Assembly: GCA_023424015.1 (NCBI GenBank) | Contig: JAFAEM010000010.1 | Location: 144,706 to 208,705 of the forward strand | DNA: 64,000 nucleotides | DNA from: Bacteroidota bacterium | GTDB taxonomy: Bacteria > Bacteroidota > Bacteroidia > Chitinophagales > Chitinophagaceae | Reading direction: 5' to 3' | Shown here: piece after piece, positions 17,553 to 25,795 of the stretch | Numbering within the stretch: position 1 is the stretch's first letter | Layout of the letters: the number at the start of each line of letters is the position of its first letter | The notes under the pieces: model-generated | The model's input: the letters and a program-made list of their open reading frames with translations, nothing else | Told to the model about the DNA's origin: nothing | The model's database searches: none | Position numbers and translations under genes: made by a program

Positions 17553-18884
17553 TTAATACTGTACGGCTGAAGTAGTCTGCCTGCCCTGGATACGTCCACT
17601 TTTCATAAGACCGTCGTACTGACGCATGAGCAATTGGGTTTCGATCTGCTGGAGAGTATCCAGTACCACCCCTACCATGATCAGCAGTGAAGTACCGCCG
17701 AAGAAAGTAGAGAAGCCCTGAGTAACACCGAGGCGCTGGGCGATACCCGGAAGAATACCAACAAACGCCAACAGGATCGCGCCGGGGAACGTGATCTTAT
17801 CCATCACACTGCCAATATAATCTGCAGTAGGCTGACCAGGTTTCACACCAGGTATGAATCCATTATTCTGCTTCAGGTTATCAGCAATCTGCTTAGGATT
17901 AAATATCAACGCGGTATACAGGAATGTAAAACCGATCACCACCACTGAATAGATCAGCATATAGAATCCGTTCTGGGGGTCGGTAAACATTCTTGAAAGT
18001 TCGTTGGGTTCCTTGCTGCCGAGCGTGATCAGAGTTGGCAGGAACATGATCGCCTGTGCAAAGATGATCGGCATTACACCGGAGCTGTTCACCTTCAGCG
18101 GAAGGAACTGACGTGCTCCGCCAAACTGCCTGTTGCCTACAATTTGCTTAGCATAATTCACAGGCACTTTACGTACGCCCTGGATCAAAAGGATACATCC
18201 GAGGATGATCGCGATCAGGATAGCTATTTCAACGATAAAGATCAGGATGGAACCGGTACGCGTTGACTTGGCTACCAACTCCTGTGTAAAGGACTGTGGC
18301 AACCTTGCAAGGATACCGATCATGATGATCAGCGAGACACCATTTCCAAGGCCCTTGTCAGTGATCTTTTCACCCATCCACATCACGAACAATGTACCTG
18401 CTGTAAGAATGATAACGGTTGAGTATTTGAAATAAGGTTCAAAAGCGGTGATGATAGCGCCAGATGAAGTCTGGTACAGGTAACCGATATAAGCAGAAGC
18501 CTGCACCAGTGTTACCAGCACGGTCAGGTAACGGGTGTATTGATTGATCTTTTTGCGACCGCTGTCACCTTCCTTTTGCATCTTTTGAAACTTGGGTACA
18601 AGTACAGTCATCAGCTGCATAAAGATCGACGCGGAGATATAAGGCATGATCCCGAGGGCAAAGATCGAAGCCATATTAAAGGCACCACCGGCAAATGTAT
18701 TGATCAGGTCGAGGATACCATTGCCTTCACCTGCACCGAGTTCCAGTTTTACAGGATCGATACCGGGTAATACGATGTGAGAACCTATGCGATAGATTGT
18801 AATGAGCAACAGTGTAAAAAGTATCTTACTTCTCAGTTCCTCTATACCCCAGATGTTCTTAAGCGTTTGAATTAATTTCTTCAC
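17553..18884 (-). CDS. secY: Preprotein translocase subunit SecY
   Basis: A 443-residue inner-membrane protein with ten transmembrane segments that forms the Sec protein-conducting channel. Typical family stretches include GIMPYISASIFMQLMTVLVP, the plug-region sequence before it, NSSGVMPIIFAQAIM and PGQPTADYIGSVMDKITFPG. It is the last gene of the minus-strand ribosomal cluster, 76 bp after rplO, and is followed by a terminator. Length and context agree fully with the family. Confidence 0.97.
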   Translation of the reverse strand: MKKLIQTLKNIWGIEELRSKILFTLLLITIYRIGSHIVLPGIDPVKLELGAGEGNGILDLINTFAGGAFNMASIFALGIMPYISASIFMQLMTVLVPKFQKMQKEGDSGRKKINQYTRYLTVLVTLVQASAYIGYLYQTSSGAIITAFEPYFKYSTVIILTAGTLFVMWMGEKITDKGLGNGVSLIIMIGILARLPQSFTQELVAKSTRTGSILIFIVEIAILIAIILGCILLIQGVRKVPVNYAKQIVGNRQFGGARQFLPLKVNSSGVMPIIFAQAIMFLPTLITLGSKEPNELSRMFTDPQNGFYMLIYSVVVIGFTFLYTALIFNPKQIADNLKQNNGFIPGVKPGQPTADYIGSVMDKITFPGAILLAFVGILPGIAQRLGVTQGFSTFFGGTSLLIMVGVVLDTLQQIETQLLMRQYDGLMKSGRIQGRQTTSAVQY

Positions 18885-18960
18885 GGGAGTTAAACAGATT
18901 TATGGGCCCTATGACAAAAAGACGCCAATTTTACTTTAGCGCCTTGCAATTTAGTAAAAT

Positions 18961-19410
18961 TTACTTAACAATTTCAATGGTACCACCAGCTGCTTCGATA
19001 GCCGATTTTGCCTTTTCGCTTACGGCATTCACCTTGAAACTGAATTTGTTCTTCAACTCGCCATTGCCCAGGATTTTCACTTTTTCATTCTGACCTATCA
19101 ACCCGTTTACGTACAGGTTTTCGAGGTTGAATTCAGTGATATTGTATTTTTCAGCCAGTTGTTCGATCTGTCCCAGGTTGAGAACAGTGTATTCAACACG
19201 GTGAGGGTTCTTGAATCCACGTTTTGGAATACGGCGCTGGATAGGCATCTGTCCGCCTTCATGGCCCATTTTTCTTTTATAACCGGCGCGGCTTTGTCCA
19301 CCTTTAGTACCTTTTGTAGAAGTACCACCATGGCCTGAACCATCACCACGTCCAATTCTTTTGTCTTTGTGTGTTGCGCCTTTTGCAGGTCTTAATTCGT
19401 GTAGTTTCAT
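18961..19410 (-). CDS. rplO: 50S ribosomal protein L15
   Basis: A 149-residue protein of the large subunit. The start MKLHELRPAKGATHKDKRIG and the Gly-rich loop GRGDGSGHGGTSTKGTKGGQ are the family signature; the C-terminal half contains the globular YNITEFNLENLYVNGLI region. It lies between rpmD and secY in the conserved spc order. Confidence 0.97.
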   Translation of the reverse strand: MKLHELRPAKGATHKDKRIGRGDGSGHGGTSTKGTKGGQSRAGYKRKMGHEGGQMPIQRRIPKRGFKNPHRVEYTVLNLGQIEQLAEKYNITEFNLENLYVNGLIGQNEKVKILGNGELKNKFSFKVNAVSEKAKSAIEAAGGTIEIVK

Positions 19411-19472
19411 TTTGCTTTTATTTTTTACTCAGCGCCCCGAAAGCTGTTGGAGATGCGGGGCTCGCTTATTTT

Positions 19473-19552
19473 AATGTGAAAATGTGAGAGTGTGGTAAAT
19501 GTGGAAATAGGATCCTTACATTTTCACATTTCCACATTTTCTAATTACCTCA
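19473..19552. repeat. Word-repeat hairpin between rpmD and rplO
   Basis: The left arm (19473-19508) is built from AATGTGAAAATGTGAGAGTG-type words and the right arm (19517-19552) from their complements (ACATTTTCACATTTCCACAT), around a short loop with AGGATCCT. The right arm ends at the rpmD stop codon. It is one of the hairpins that fill gaps in this operon. Confidence 0.75.
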
Positions 19553-19735
19553 TTATTTGGCTTCCTCCACCTTCACCAGGTGCTCTACTTTACGTACCAT
19601 TCCCAATACCTGGGGTGTGGCTTCTACTTCTTTGGAAGCGTTTGTTTTATTCAAGCCCAGGGCTTTCAGGGTCAGCTTTTGACGCTCAGGCCTGTCGATC
19701 GGGCTTTTTACTAATGTTATCTTGATCTTTTTCAT
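19553..19735 (-). CDS. rpmD: 50S ribosomal protein L30
   Basis: A 60-residue protein, the full length of the family. It starts KKIKITLVKSPIDRPERQKL and contains the LKALGLNKTNASKEVEATPQ and GMVRKVEHLVKVEE stretches. It sits between rpsE and rplO as usual. Confidence 0.96.
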   Translation of the reverse strand: MKKIKITLVKSPIDRPERQKLTLKALGLNKTNASKEVEATPQVLGMVRKVEHLVKVEEAK

Positions 19736-19822
19736 GTGTTGAAAAGTTTAGGGTCAGGTTTGGGTTTAAGGCTTGAATTCCGATGAAAGAAACAACTTTA
19801 AACTTTCAAACGCCGGGTTCCC

Positions 19823-20341
19823 TTATCCATTAAATACTTTCTTCAAACCCAGTGAACGGGTCTTTGCTACCGTTATGGGCTCACGCAGCATGGCCAACGC
19901 TTTGAAAGTTGCTTTGATCACATTGTGCGGGTTAGCAGAGCCGAGTGATTTGGCAAGAACGTCGGTGATACCGGCGCTTTCCAGTACAGCACGCATAGAA
20001 CCTCCGGCAATTACACCGGTACCTTGAGCGGCGGGTTTGATCATCACTTTAGCAGCGCCTTCCTTTGCCCATTGATCGTGCGGTATAGTGCCATGCATAA
20101 CCGGAACCTTGATGAGGTTTTTCTTAGCATCCTCAATTCCTTTAGTAATGGCTTCCTGTACTTCCTTGGCTTTACCAAGACCATGGCCAACCACACCGGC
20201 GCCATTGCCTACTACTACCAAAGCAGAGAAACTGAAGGCACGGCCACCCTTGGTTGTTTTAACCACGCGGTTGATCGAAACCACTTTATCTTTTAACTCG
20301 AGATCACCGGCTTTTACCCTGTTTAAATTTACTTTTGACAT
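19823..20341 (-). CDS. rpsE: 30S ribosomal protein S5
   Basis: A 172-residue protein with the N-terminal double-stranded-RNA-binding-like domain (LKDKVVSINRVVKTTKGGRA) and the C-terminal domain (PAAQGTGVIAGGSMRAVLES). The loop GGRAFSFSALVVVGNGAGVVG is in the position of E. coli mutations that affect fidelity and spectinomycin resistance. The conserved neighbours are rplR upstream and rpmD downstream. Confidence 0.97.
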   Translation of the reverse strand: MSKVNLNRVKAGDLELKDKVVSINRVVKTTKGGRAFSFSALVVVGNGAGVVGHGLGKAKEVQEAITKGIEDAKKNLIKVPVMHGTIPHDQWAKEGAAKVMIKPAAQGTGVIAGGSMRAVLESAGITDVLAKSLGSANPHNVIKATFKALAMLREPITVAKTRSLGLKKVFNG

Positions 20342-20391
20342 TATTTCAATTTGAAATTTGAACCCGGACTGAACCAGGTTGGATTTTGAAA

Positions 20392-20754
20392 TTAGAACTG
20401 CAAACCACCTTCCCTGGCGCCGTCAGCAACTGATTTTACACGGCCATGGTATAAATAACCACCACGGTCAAAGGTTACATTTTTAATGCCCAGCTCGGAA
20501 GCTTTCCTGGCGATAGCTTCGCCCACCAGTTTGCTCTTTTCAACTTTATTGACCTTTTGCGTGGCGATAGCTTTGTCTTTCGATGATGCAGCTGCCAGAG
20601 TCTGGCCATTCTGATCGTCGATCAGCTGAACATAGATATCCGTGTTGCTTCTGAAAACAGACAGCCTTGGCTTTTCAGCCGTGCCGGCGCCGATCTTCCT
20701 GCGAATGCGGTACCTGATGTTTTGCCTTCTTGTCGATTTAACCTTTGCGTTCAT
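20392..20754 (-). CDS. rplR: 50S ribosomal protein L18
   Basis: A 120-residue 5S rRNA-binding protein. The basic head (STRRQNIRYRIRRKIGAGTA), KPRLSVFRSNTDIYVQLIDD and the end FDRGGYLYHGRVKSVADGAR are family hallmarks. The gene order rplF-rplR-rpsE is conserved. Confidence 0.97.
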   Translation of the reverse strand: MNAKVKSTRRQNIRYRIRRKIGAGTAEKPRLSVFRSNTDIYVQLIDDQNGQTLAAASSKDKAIATQKVNKVEKSKLVGEAIARKASELGIKNVTFDRGGYLYHGRVKSVADGAREGGLQF

Positions 20755-20790
20755 TTTCTTTCTATTTTACAATCCTGATGCTGCCAGGAT

Positions 20791-20848
20791 AATTTGAAAA
20801 TTTGTGAATTTGAAAATTTGAAAATGGGTTTTCAAAACTTCAAACCAA
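20791..20848. repeat. Word-repeat hairpin between rplF and rplR
   Basis: Four tandem TTTGAAAA-like words (20791-20825) face their complement TTTTCAAAACTTCAAACC (20829-20846). The right arm ends 1 bp before the rplF stop codon. Confidence 0.75.
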
Positions 20849-21403
20849 TTATTTACCAGCTGCTTTACCGGCTTTCTTACGAACCACTTCACCCACATAA
20901 CGCACACCTTTTCCTTTGTAAGGCTCAGGTTTACGGAGACTGCGAAGTTTTGCCGCAACCTGTCCCAGCAATTGCTTGTCGATACCTTCCAGCGTAATGA
21001 TTGGGTTCTGACCTTTCAACTGTTCCGTAGCCACTTTCAGCTCTTTGGGTACTTCAAAAATGATATTGTGTGAAAAGCCGAGTGCCAGGTCAAGTACATT
21101 GCCCTGGTTGGCAGCCTTGAAACCCACACCTATCAATTCGAGCTTGCGGCTATAACCATCTGTTACACCTTTCACCAGGTTGGCGATCAACGCACGATAG
21201 AGTCCATGCATTGCGCGGTGCCTGATCTGGTCGGTAGGACGGGTTACAGTAGCCTGGCCATCTTTTACCTCCACTTTGATATCGCGGTCGATCGCCTGCT
21301 TCAATTCACCTTTAGGGCCCTTCACAGTAACCACATTATCATTACCAACGCTGATGGTTACACCAGCCGGAACAGAGATTATTTTTTTTCCTATACGAGA
21401 CAT
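20849..21403 (-). CDS. rplF: 50S ribosomal protein L6
   Basis: A 184-residue two-domain protein near the factor-binding site of the large subunit. It starts SRIGKKIISVPAGVTISVGN and ends with the conserved PEPYKGKGVRYVGEVVRKKA. Length fits the family (about 177-184). It lies between rpsH and rplR. Confidence 0.97.
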   Translation of the reverse strand: MSRIGKKIISVPAGVTISVGNDNVVTVKGPKGELKQAIDRDIKVEVKDGQATVTRPTDQIRHRAMHGLYRALIANLVKGVTDGYSRKLELIGVGFKAANQGNVLDLALGFSHNIIFEVPKELKVATEQLKGQNPIITLEGIDKQLLGQVAAKLRSLRKPEPYKGKGVRYVGEVVRKKAGKAAGK

Positions 21404-21533
21404 AATGAGTTCAAATTTGATTGAGTTATTTTAAAATGTATTGAATGTGTTCAGTTACCGTATAGAGAACTTATATTATCATTCAACACTTATATCAGTG
21501 CAACCCGAAAAATTCAGGTTGCCAAATTCATTA

Positions 21534-21932
21534 TTAATATATATAACAAAGAACCTCGCCACCCACATTCTGCGCTTTGGCTTCTTTATCGGTCATCACT
21601 CCTTTGGAAGTGGACACGATAGCCACACCCAGTCCATTCTTCACACGACGGAAATCAGCGGGTTTAGCATACTGGCGCAAACCAGGACGGCTGACCCTTT
21701 CCATGGTCCTAATGGCAGGTTGCTTTGTAGAAGGATCATACTTCAGGGCGATCTTTATCACGCCTTGTTTGTTGTCATCCTCAAATTTGTACTTCAGGAT
21801 ATAACCCTGTCCGTACAAAATTTCAGTCATCCGTTTCTTCAGGTTTGAAGCAGGAATATCCACTACACGGTGACCCGCCATCTGTGCATTACGGATTCTG
21901 GTCAGGAAGTCTGCTATAGGATCTGTTACCAT
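21534..21932 (-). CDS. rpsH: 30S ribosomal protein S8
   Basis: A 132-residue 16S rRNA-binding protein. The start TDPIADFLTRIRNAQMAGH and the end GVAIVSTSKGVMTDKEAKAQ with GGEVLCYIY are diagnostic. In E. coli S8 represses the spc operon by binding its mRNA; whether this holds here cannot be judged from sequence alone. Confidence 0.97.
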   Translation of the reverse strand: MVTDPIADFLTRIRNAQMAGHRVVDIPASNLKKRMTEILYGQGYILKYKFEDDNKQGVIKIALKYDPSTKQPAIRTMERVSRPGLRQYAKPADFRRVKNGLGVAIVSTSKGVMTDKEAKAQNVGGEVLCYIY

Positions 21933-21960
21933 TTTATAACTATTATCAGTTTTTAATTTA

Positions 21961-22034
21961 TTTCGTGAGACGTCAATCGTCAGTTATCAAAAATTCAACA
22001 CTAAGGAGTCGCACTCACGATACGCGACTCACGA
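21961..22034. repeat. Word-repeat hairpin between rpsN and rpsH
   Basis: TCGTGAGACGTCAATCGTCA on the left faces GCACTCACGA and GCGACTCACGA on the right. The word CGTGAG/CTCACG is used three times. The fold is imperfect but has the same architecture as the other gap-filling elements of this operon. Confidence 0.55.
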
Positions 22035-22041
22035 TTTTTTT

Positions 22042-22311
22042 TTACCAGCTCGCTTTCTTCAGCCCTGGTATTTTGCCATTCAAAGCCATATCGCGCAATG
22101 CCACCCTGGAGATGCCGAAATAACGAACATACCCTTTAGGACGACCAGTGAGCTGGCAACGATTCTTCAAACGAACCTTAGAAGAGTTTTTAGGCAACGC
22201 ATCCAGCGCCTGCCAGTCGCCCGCTTTCTTCAGCTCCTCGCGTTTAGCTGCGTACTGGGCTACCATTTTCTCTCTCTTAAGTTGCCTGGCTTTAATTGAT
22301 GTCTTAGCCAT
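22042..22311 (-). CDS. rpsN: 30S ribosomal protein S14, zinc-free form
   Basis: An 89-residue S14 of the longer, zinc-independent (C-minus) type: the CxxC pairs of the short form are absent and only one Cys (NRCQLTGRPKGYVRYFGISR) is left. It starts AKTSIKARQLKREKMVAQYA. It sits between rplE and rpsH as expected. Confidence 0.97.
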   Translation of the reverse strand: MAKTSIKARQLKREKMVAQYAAKREELKKAGDWQALDALPKNSSKVRLKNRCQLTGRPKGYVRYFGISRVALRDMALNGKIPGLKKASW

Positions 22312-22342
22312 AATCTATTTTATTTTCAGTTTTAACTTCAGT

Positions 22343-22918
22343 CTAATTAGATTCTTTCTTTGCGTTTCTGAAAGGCATCCCCAGCTCTTTCAGCAGCTCA
22401 TAAGCTTCTTCGTCGGTATTGGCTGTTGTCACAAAGGTGATATCAAGACCAGTGATCTTATTTACCTTGTCGATATCTATCTCAGGGAATATGATCTGCT
22501 CAGTAACACCAAGTGTATAGTTACCACGACCATCAAATGCTTTCTCATTTACACCCTTGAAGTCACGTACACGTGGCAGGGCTACGGCGATCAGGCGATC
22601 CAAAAACTCATACATTTTCACACCACGCAAGGTTACCCTTGCACCGATCGGCATGTTCTTACGCAGTTTGAAATTGGAGATGTCTTTTTTAGACATGGTC
22701 GCTACTGCTCTTTGTCCGCTGATGGTCGTCAGCTCATCCACCGCGATATCCACCAGTTTTTTATCGGTTACTGCACCATTCACACCACGGTTCAGGCAGA
22801 TCTTCTCCAGCTTGGGAGCCTGCATTACTGATCCGTAACCAAACTTTTTAACCAGGGCAGGTACCACTTCTTTCCTGTACTTGTCTGCCAGTCTCGGGGT
22901 ATATGTTTTCGTTGTCAT
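22343..22918 (-). CDS. rplE: 50S ribosomal protein L5
   Basis: A 191-residue 5S rRNA-binding protein. The ATG at 22918 (MTTKTYTPRLADKYRKEVVP) is chosen over a TTG at 22927 that would add three residues. Hallmarks are CLNRGVNGAVTDKKLVD, GQRAVATMSKKDISNFKLR and the end GLDITFVTTANTDEEAYELL. It is located between rplX and rpsN. Confidence 0.97.
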   Translation of the reverse strand: MTTKTYTPRLADKYRKEVVPALVKKFGYGSVMQAPKLEKICLNRGVNGAVTDKKLVDIAVDELTTISGQRAVATMSKKDISNFKLRKNMPIGARVTLRGVKMYEFLDRLIAVALPRVRDFKGVNEKAFDGRGNYTLGVTEQIIFPEIDIDKVNKITGLDITFVTTANTDEEAYELLKELGMPFRNAKKESN

Positions 22919-22947
22919 ACTATTCAATTATTTCAGGGGTTGGTGAA

Positions 22948-23283
22948 TTAGATCCTTTCACCCGATTTTTTAGATATGCGAACTGATTTACCATCAGCCT
23001 TTTCTCTTTTCACTTTGGCAGGCGCTTTTGCTTTGGCGTCCCAGAGCATAACATTGCTGATATGGATCGGGGCTTCAGTCTTTACGATCCCACCCTTTGT
23101 GTTCTGGGCTGAAGGCTTGGTGTGCTTGGTCACAATATTCACTCCTTCCACCAGCACCTTTGCTTTATCAATCAACACTTCTTTTACAACACGGGGTTTT
23201 GACAGGTCTTTGTCATCACCAGTGATCACGATCACGTTATCACCTTTTTTAATGTTGTACTTTGGTTTAAATCTTGTCTTCAT
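22948..23283 (-). CDS. rplX: 50S ribosomal protein L24
   Basis: A 111-residue assembly-initiator protein with an N-terminal KOW motif (IKKGDNVIVITGDDKDLSK). The stretch VEGVNIVTKHTKPSAQNTKG followed by GGIVKTEAPIHISNVMLWD is typical. It lies between rplN and rplE. Confidence 0.97.
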   Translation of the reverse strand: MKTRFKPKYNIKKGDNVIVITGDDKDLSKPRVVKEVLIDKAKVLVEGVNIVTKHTKPSAQNTKGGIVKTEAPIHISNVMLWDAKAKAPAKVKREKADGKSVRISKKSGERI

Positions 23284-23290
23284 TTTATTT

Positions 23291-23406
23291 TAAGCTTTGA
23301 GCTTTTAGCTGCGCGCTGCGCGCTGCGAGCTGCGAGCATTTATCAATTAACAACTAACTTTTATTCTTTTTACGGCTCGTAGCTTGCGGCTCACGGCTCG
23401 TAGCTG
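23291..23406. repeat. GCT-word hairpin between rplN and rplX
   Basis: The left arm repeats AGCT(G)CGCG/GCTGCGAGC words (23291-23337); the right arm (23373-23406) repeats GGCTCGTAGC/TTGCGGCTCACGG, which are their approximate complements. The loop is AT-rich. It fills the whole gap between the two genes. A near copy lies on the other side of rplN. Confidence 0.75.
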
Positions 23407-23407
23407 T

Positions 23408-23776
23408 TTACAATACCTCGGGCGCCAGTGAAACGATCTTCATATAACCCTTGTCGCGCAGTTCCCTGGCCACTGGTCCGAAAATACGTGTACCTCTGGG
23501 CTCATCAGCCTGGTTGAGGATCACCACCGCGTTGTCGTCAAAACGGATATAAGAACCGTCTTTGCGGCGAAGCTTGTTGGTAGTACGAACGATCACTGCT
23601 TTGGCAACCGTGCCTTTTTTGATACCACCCGCAGGCAGCGCGTCTTTGATGGTCACTACGATCTTATCGCCGATCCCGGCATAACGCTGACCGCTATTAC
23701 CCAGTACACGGATGCAGAGAACTTCCTTGGCACCGCTATTATCCGCAACATTTAACCGGCTTTCTTGCTGAATCAT
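23408..23776 (-). CDS. rplN: 50S ribosomal protein L14
   Basis: A 122-residue protein, exactly the usual length when started at the ATG at 23776 (MIQQESRLNVADNSGAKEVL). The longer open frame to 23830 only translates the word-repeat element upstream. Other hallmarks are YAGIGDKIVVTIKDALPAGG and the end IFGPVARELRDKGYMKIVSL. Confidence 0.97.
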   Translation of the reverse strand: MIQQESRLNVADNSGAKEVLCIRVLGNSGQRYAGIGDKIVVTIKDALPAGGIKKGTVAKAVIVRTTNKLRRKDGSYIRFDDNAVVILNQADEPRGTRIFGPVARELRDKGYMKIVSLAPEVL

Positions 23777-23781
23777 ATTTT

Positions 23782-23887
23782 TAAGCTTTGAGCTATTAGC
23801 TGCGAGCTGCGAGCTCCGAGCATTTAGCAATTAATAACTATCATTTATCATTTTACGGCTCGTAGCTCATCGCTCGTAGCTCGTAGC
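23782..23887. repeat. GCT-word hairpin between rpsQ and rplN
   Basis: This is a near copy of the element at 23291-23406: TTTGAGCT, GCTGCGAGCTGCGAGC, then an AT-rich loop (CAATTAATAACTATC) and GGCTCGTAGCTC / GCTCGTAGCTCGTAGC on the right. Having two copies on both sides of one gene shows that it is a duplicated element rather than chance. Confidence 0.78.
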
Positions 23888-23894
23888 TTTTTTC

Positions 23895-24152
23895 TTATTT
23901 CACTTTCTCTACCACCTCAACCAGTCTCCAGCGCTTGGTCTTGCTCAGCGGACGGGTTTCCATGATCATTACCAGGTCACCAACACTGCACTCGTTTTTC
24001 TCGTCATGCGCATGAAACTTGGTTGTCTTTTTTACGAACTTCCCATAGATCGGGTGCTTTACTTTTCTTTCAACAATAACAGTGATGGTCTTTTCCATCT
24101 TGTTGCTTGTTACAAACCCTAATCTTGTTTTTCTTAAATTTCTTTCTTGCAT
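23895..24152 (-). CDS. rpsQ: 30S ribosomal protein S17
   Basis: An 85-residue OB-fold protein. It starts MQERNLRKTRLGFVTSNKME and holds KTTKFHAHDEKNECSVGDLV and ETRPLSKTKRWRLVEVVEK. It is located between rpmC and rplN. Confidence 0.97.
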   Translation of the reverse strand: MQERNLRKTRLGFVTSNKMEKTITVIVERKVKHPIYGKFVKKTTKFHAHDEKNECSVGDLVMIMETRPLSKTKRWRLVEVVEKVK

Positions 24153-24164
24153 TTTATTAGCTTT

Positions 24165-24374
24165 TTATGCTTGCTGTTGCTTTAACTTCAGTTCCGTTTG
24201 CAGACGGGCAATGTCCCGGCGTACACCACGGATCGTCATTGGATTTTCCAAAGGAGAGATCGCATGCGCAAACTCCAGCTTTTTCAAACGGAGCTTCTCT
24301 TCCTCCAACCGCGCTACCAGCTCGCTCTCGTTCAAACTGCGGATACTTTTTACAAAATCTGCTTTCTTTGACAT
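24165..24374 (-). CDS. rpmC: 50S ribosomal protein L29
   Basis: A 69-residue helical protein at the exit of the peptide tunnel. The stretch LEFAHAISPLENPMTIRGVR followed by RDIARLQTELK is the family core. It starts 85 bp after rplP ends and is followed by rpsQ after 12 bp. Confidence 0.96.
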   Translation of the reverse strand: MSKKADFVKSIRSLNESELVARLEEEKLRLKKLEFAHAISPLENPMTIRGVRRDIARLQTELKLKQQQA

Positions 24375-24459
24375 CTTTATTAATTTGATAGTTTTTGAAC
24401 CCGGCTACTGCCTTTAGAAATCCTGGAAACATCCTGAACCGGCTGTTTCCGAGTCCCTT

Positions 24460-24882
24460 TTATGCAGTTACCAAATCTCTTCTAACGATGAACTTTGTTT
24501 TGATTGGCAGTTTACCGGCAGCTAGGGCCAGCGCTTCACGGGCGATCTGTTCGCTCACACCATCGATCTCGAAAATGATACGACCAGGTTGTACCACGGC
24601 AGCCCAGTACTCCAGGTTACCTTTACCTTTACCCATCCTCACTTCCGCAGGTTTCTTGGTAATAGGCTTGTCAGGAAAAATCCGGATCCACACGTTACCT
24701 TCCCTTTTCATCTGGCGGGTAAGCGCCTGGCGCGCAGCTTCAATCTGGCGGTCGGTGATCCAATGGCTGTCCAATGCCTTCAAAGCATAAGAACCAAAAG
24801 ATATAGTCGTCCCCCTCTTCGCGTCGCCTTTCATGCGACCTTTCTGCATCTTCCTGTGTTTCGTTCTTTTCGGTTGTAACAT
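24460..24882 (-). CDS. rplP: 50S ribosomal protein L16
   Basis: A 140-residue protein when started at the ATG at 24882 (MLQPKRTKHRKMQKGRMKGD); the open frame to 24936 is translation of the hairpin element upstream and is rejected. Hallmarks are SFGSYALKALDSHWITDRQI, GNVWIRIFPDKPITKKPAEV and the MGKGKGNLEYWAAVV loop. It sits between rpsC and rpmC. Confidence 0.97.
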   Translation of the reverse strand: MLQPKRTKHRKMQKGRMKGDAKRGTTISFGSYALKALDSHWITDRQIEAARQALTRQMKREGNVWIRIFPDKPITKKPAEVRMGKGKGNLEYWAAVVQPGRIIFEIDGVSEQIAREALALAAGKLPIKTKFIVRRDLVTA

Positions 24883-24888
24883 TTTAAG

Positions 24889-25014
24889 AAAATTTGAAAA
24901 TTTGAAAATGTGGAAATGTGAAAATGATCCCCACATTCAAAATTTTTACATTTATTAATACAGATGCTATCTATTTTCACATTTTCACATCTGCATATTT
25001 ACACATCATTATCA
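24889..25014. repeat. Word-repeat hairpin between rpsC and rplP
   Basis: The left arm has AAATTTGAAAA twice and then ATGTGGAAATGTGAAAATGA (to 24926). The right arm (24972-25012) carries TTTTCACATTTTCACATCTG and further ACAC words, its approximate complement. The first 40 bp are almost identical to the elements at 25796 and 26604. It fills the full gap. Confidence 0.78.
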
Positions 25015-25791
25015 CTATCCTCTCCTGTCTCCTCCACGGCCACCGCCTCTTCTCTCACCACCTCTCCTGTCTTCACGACGGTCATCTCTTCTCTCTCTTC
25101 TTTCACCTCCAGGACCTTCATTTTTGCCACCCGCGATAAAGTTGGGGTTCAGGTCTCTTTTGCTCAATACTTCACCTTTACAGATCCATACCTTGATACC
25201 AATTTTACCATACACTGTTTGTGCAAATACGTTGGCATAGTCAATATCCATCCGGAAGGTGTGCAAAGGCACACGTCCCTGTTTGAACTCTTCGCTACGG
25301 GCAATTTCTGCTCCGTTCAAACGTCCGCTCAGCTTGATCTTGATCCCTTCAGCACCCATACGAAGTGAAGAAGCGATCGCCATCTTGGTGGCACGTTTGA
25401 AGTTGATACGGTTTTCGATCTGGCGGGCAATGGTATCACCCACGATCATGGCATCCAGCTCGGGGCGACGGATCTCCAGGATATTGATCTGCACATCGTC
25501 TTTACCGGTAAGCTTCTTCAACTCTTCCTTGATACGATCTACTTCACCACCGCCTTTACCGATGATAATACCCGGCTTGGATGTGTGTATAGTGATGATC
25601 AGTTTGCCAAGCGTTCTCTCGATCACGATCTTGGAAATACCTCCCTTGTTGATACGGGCATTCAGGTATGTCCTGATCTTATGATCCTCGATCAGCCTGC
25701 CAGCATAGTTCTTTTTATCAGCGTACCAGTTAGATTCCCATCCACGGATGATGCCTAACCTGTTACCAATCGGATTTGCTTTTTGACCCAT
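25015..25791 (-). CDS. rpsC: 30S ribosomal protein S3
   Basis: A 258-residue protein lining the mRNA entry channel. It starts GQKANPIGNRLGIIRGWESN, has a KH domain (PGIIIGKGGGEVDRIKEELK) and the C-terminal S3 domain (GRLNGAEIARSEEFKQGRVP). After residue about 222 follows a tail of some 35 residues made almost only of Arg, Gly, Asp and Glu (RRGGERRGGGRGGDRRG at the end). Such RGG-like tails bind RNA in other proteins; here it could add contacts near the mRNA entry site. The core is normal. Confidence 0.97.
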   Translation of the reverse strand: MGQKANPIGNRLGIIRGWESNWYADKKNYAGRLIEDHKIRTYLNARINKGGISKIVIERTLGKLIITIHTSKPGIIIGKGGGEVDRIKEELKKLTGKDDVQINILEIRRPELDAMIVGDTIARQIENRINFKRATKMAIASSLRMGAEGIKIKLSGRLNGAEIARSEEFKQGRVPLHTFRMDIDYANVFAQTVYGKIGIKVWICKGEVLSKRDLNPNFIAGGKNEGPGGERRERRDDRREDRRGGERRGGGRGGDRRG

Positions 25792-25795
25792 TTTT

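Noticed and set aside
23777..23830. N-terminal extension of rplN, and likewise of rplP (24883-24936), rpsJ (30012-30140), purL (55051-55125) and efp (63603-63761)
   Set aside because: The extensions translate hairpins or promoters; the inner ATG codons give the standard family N-termini.
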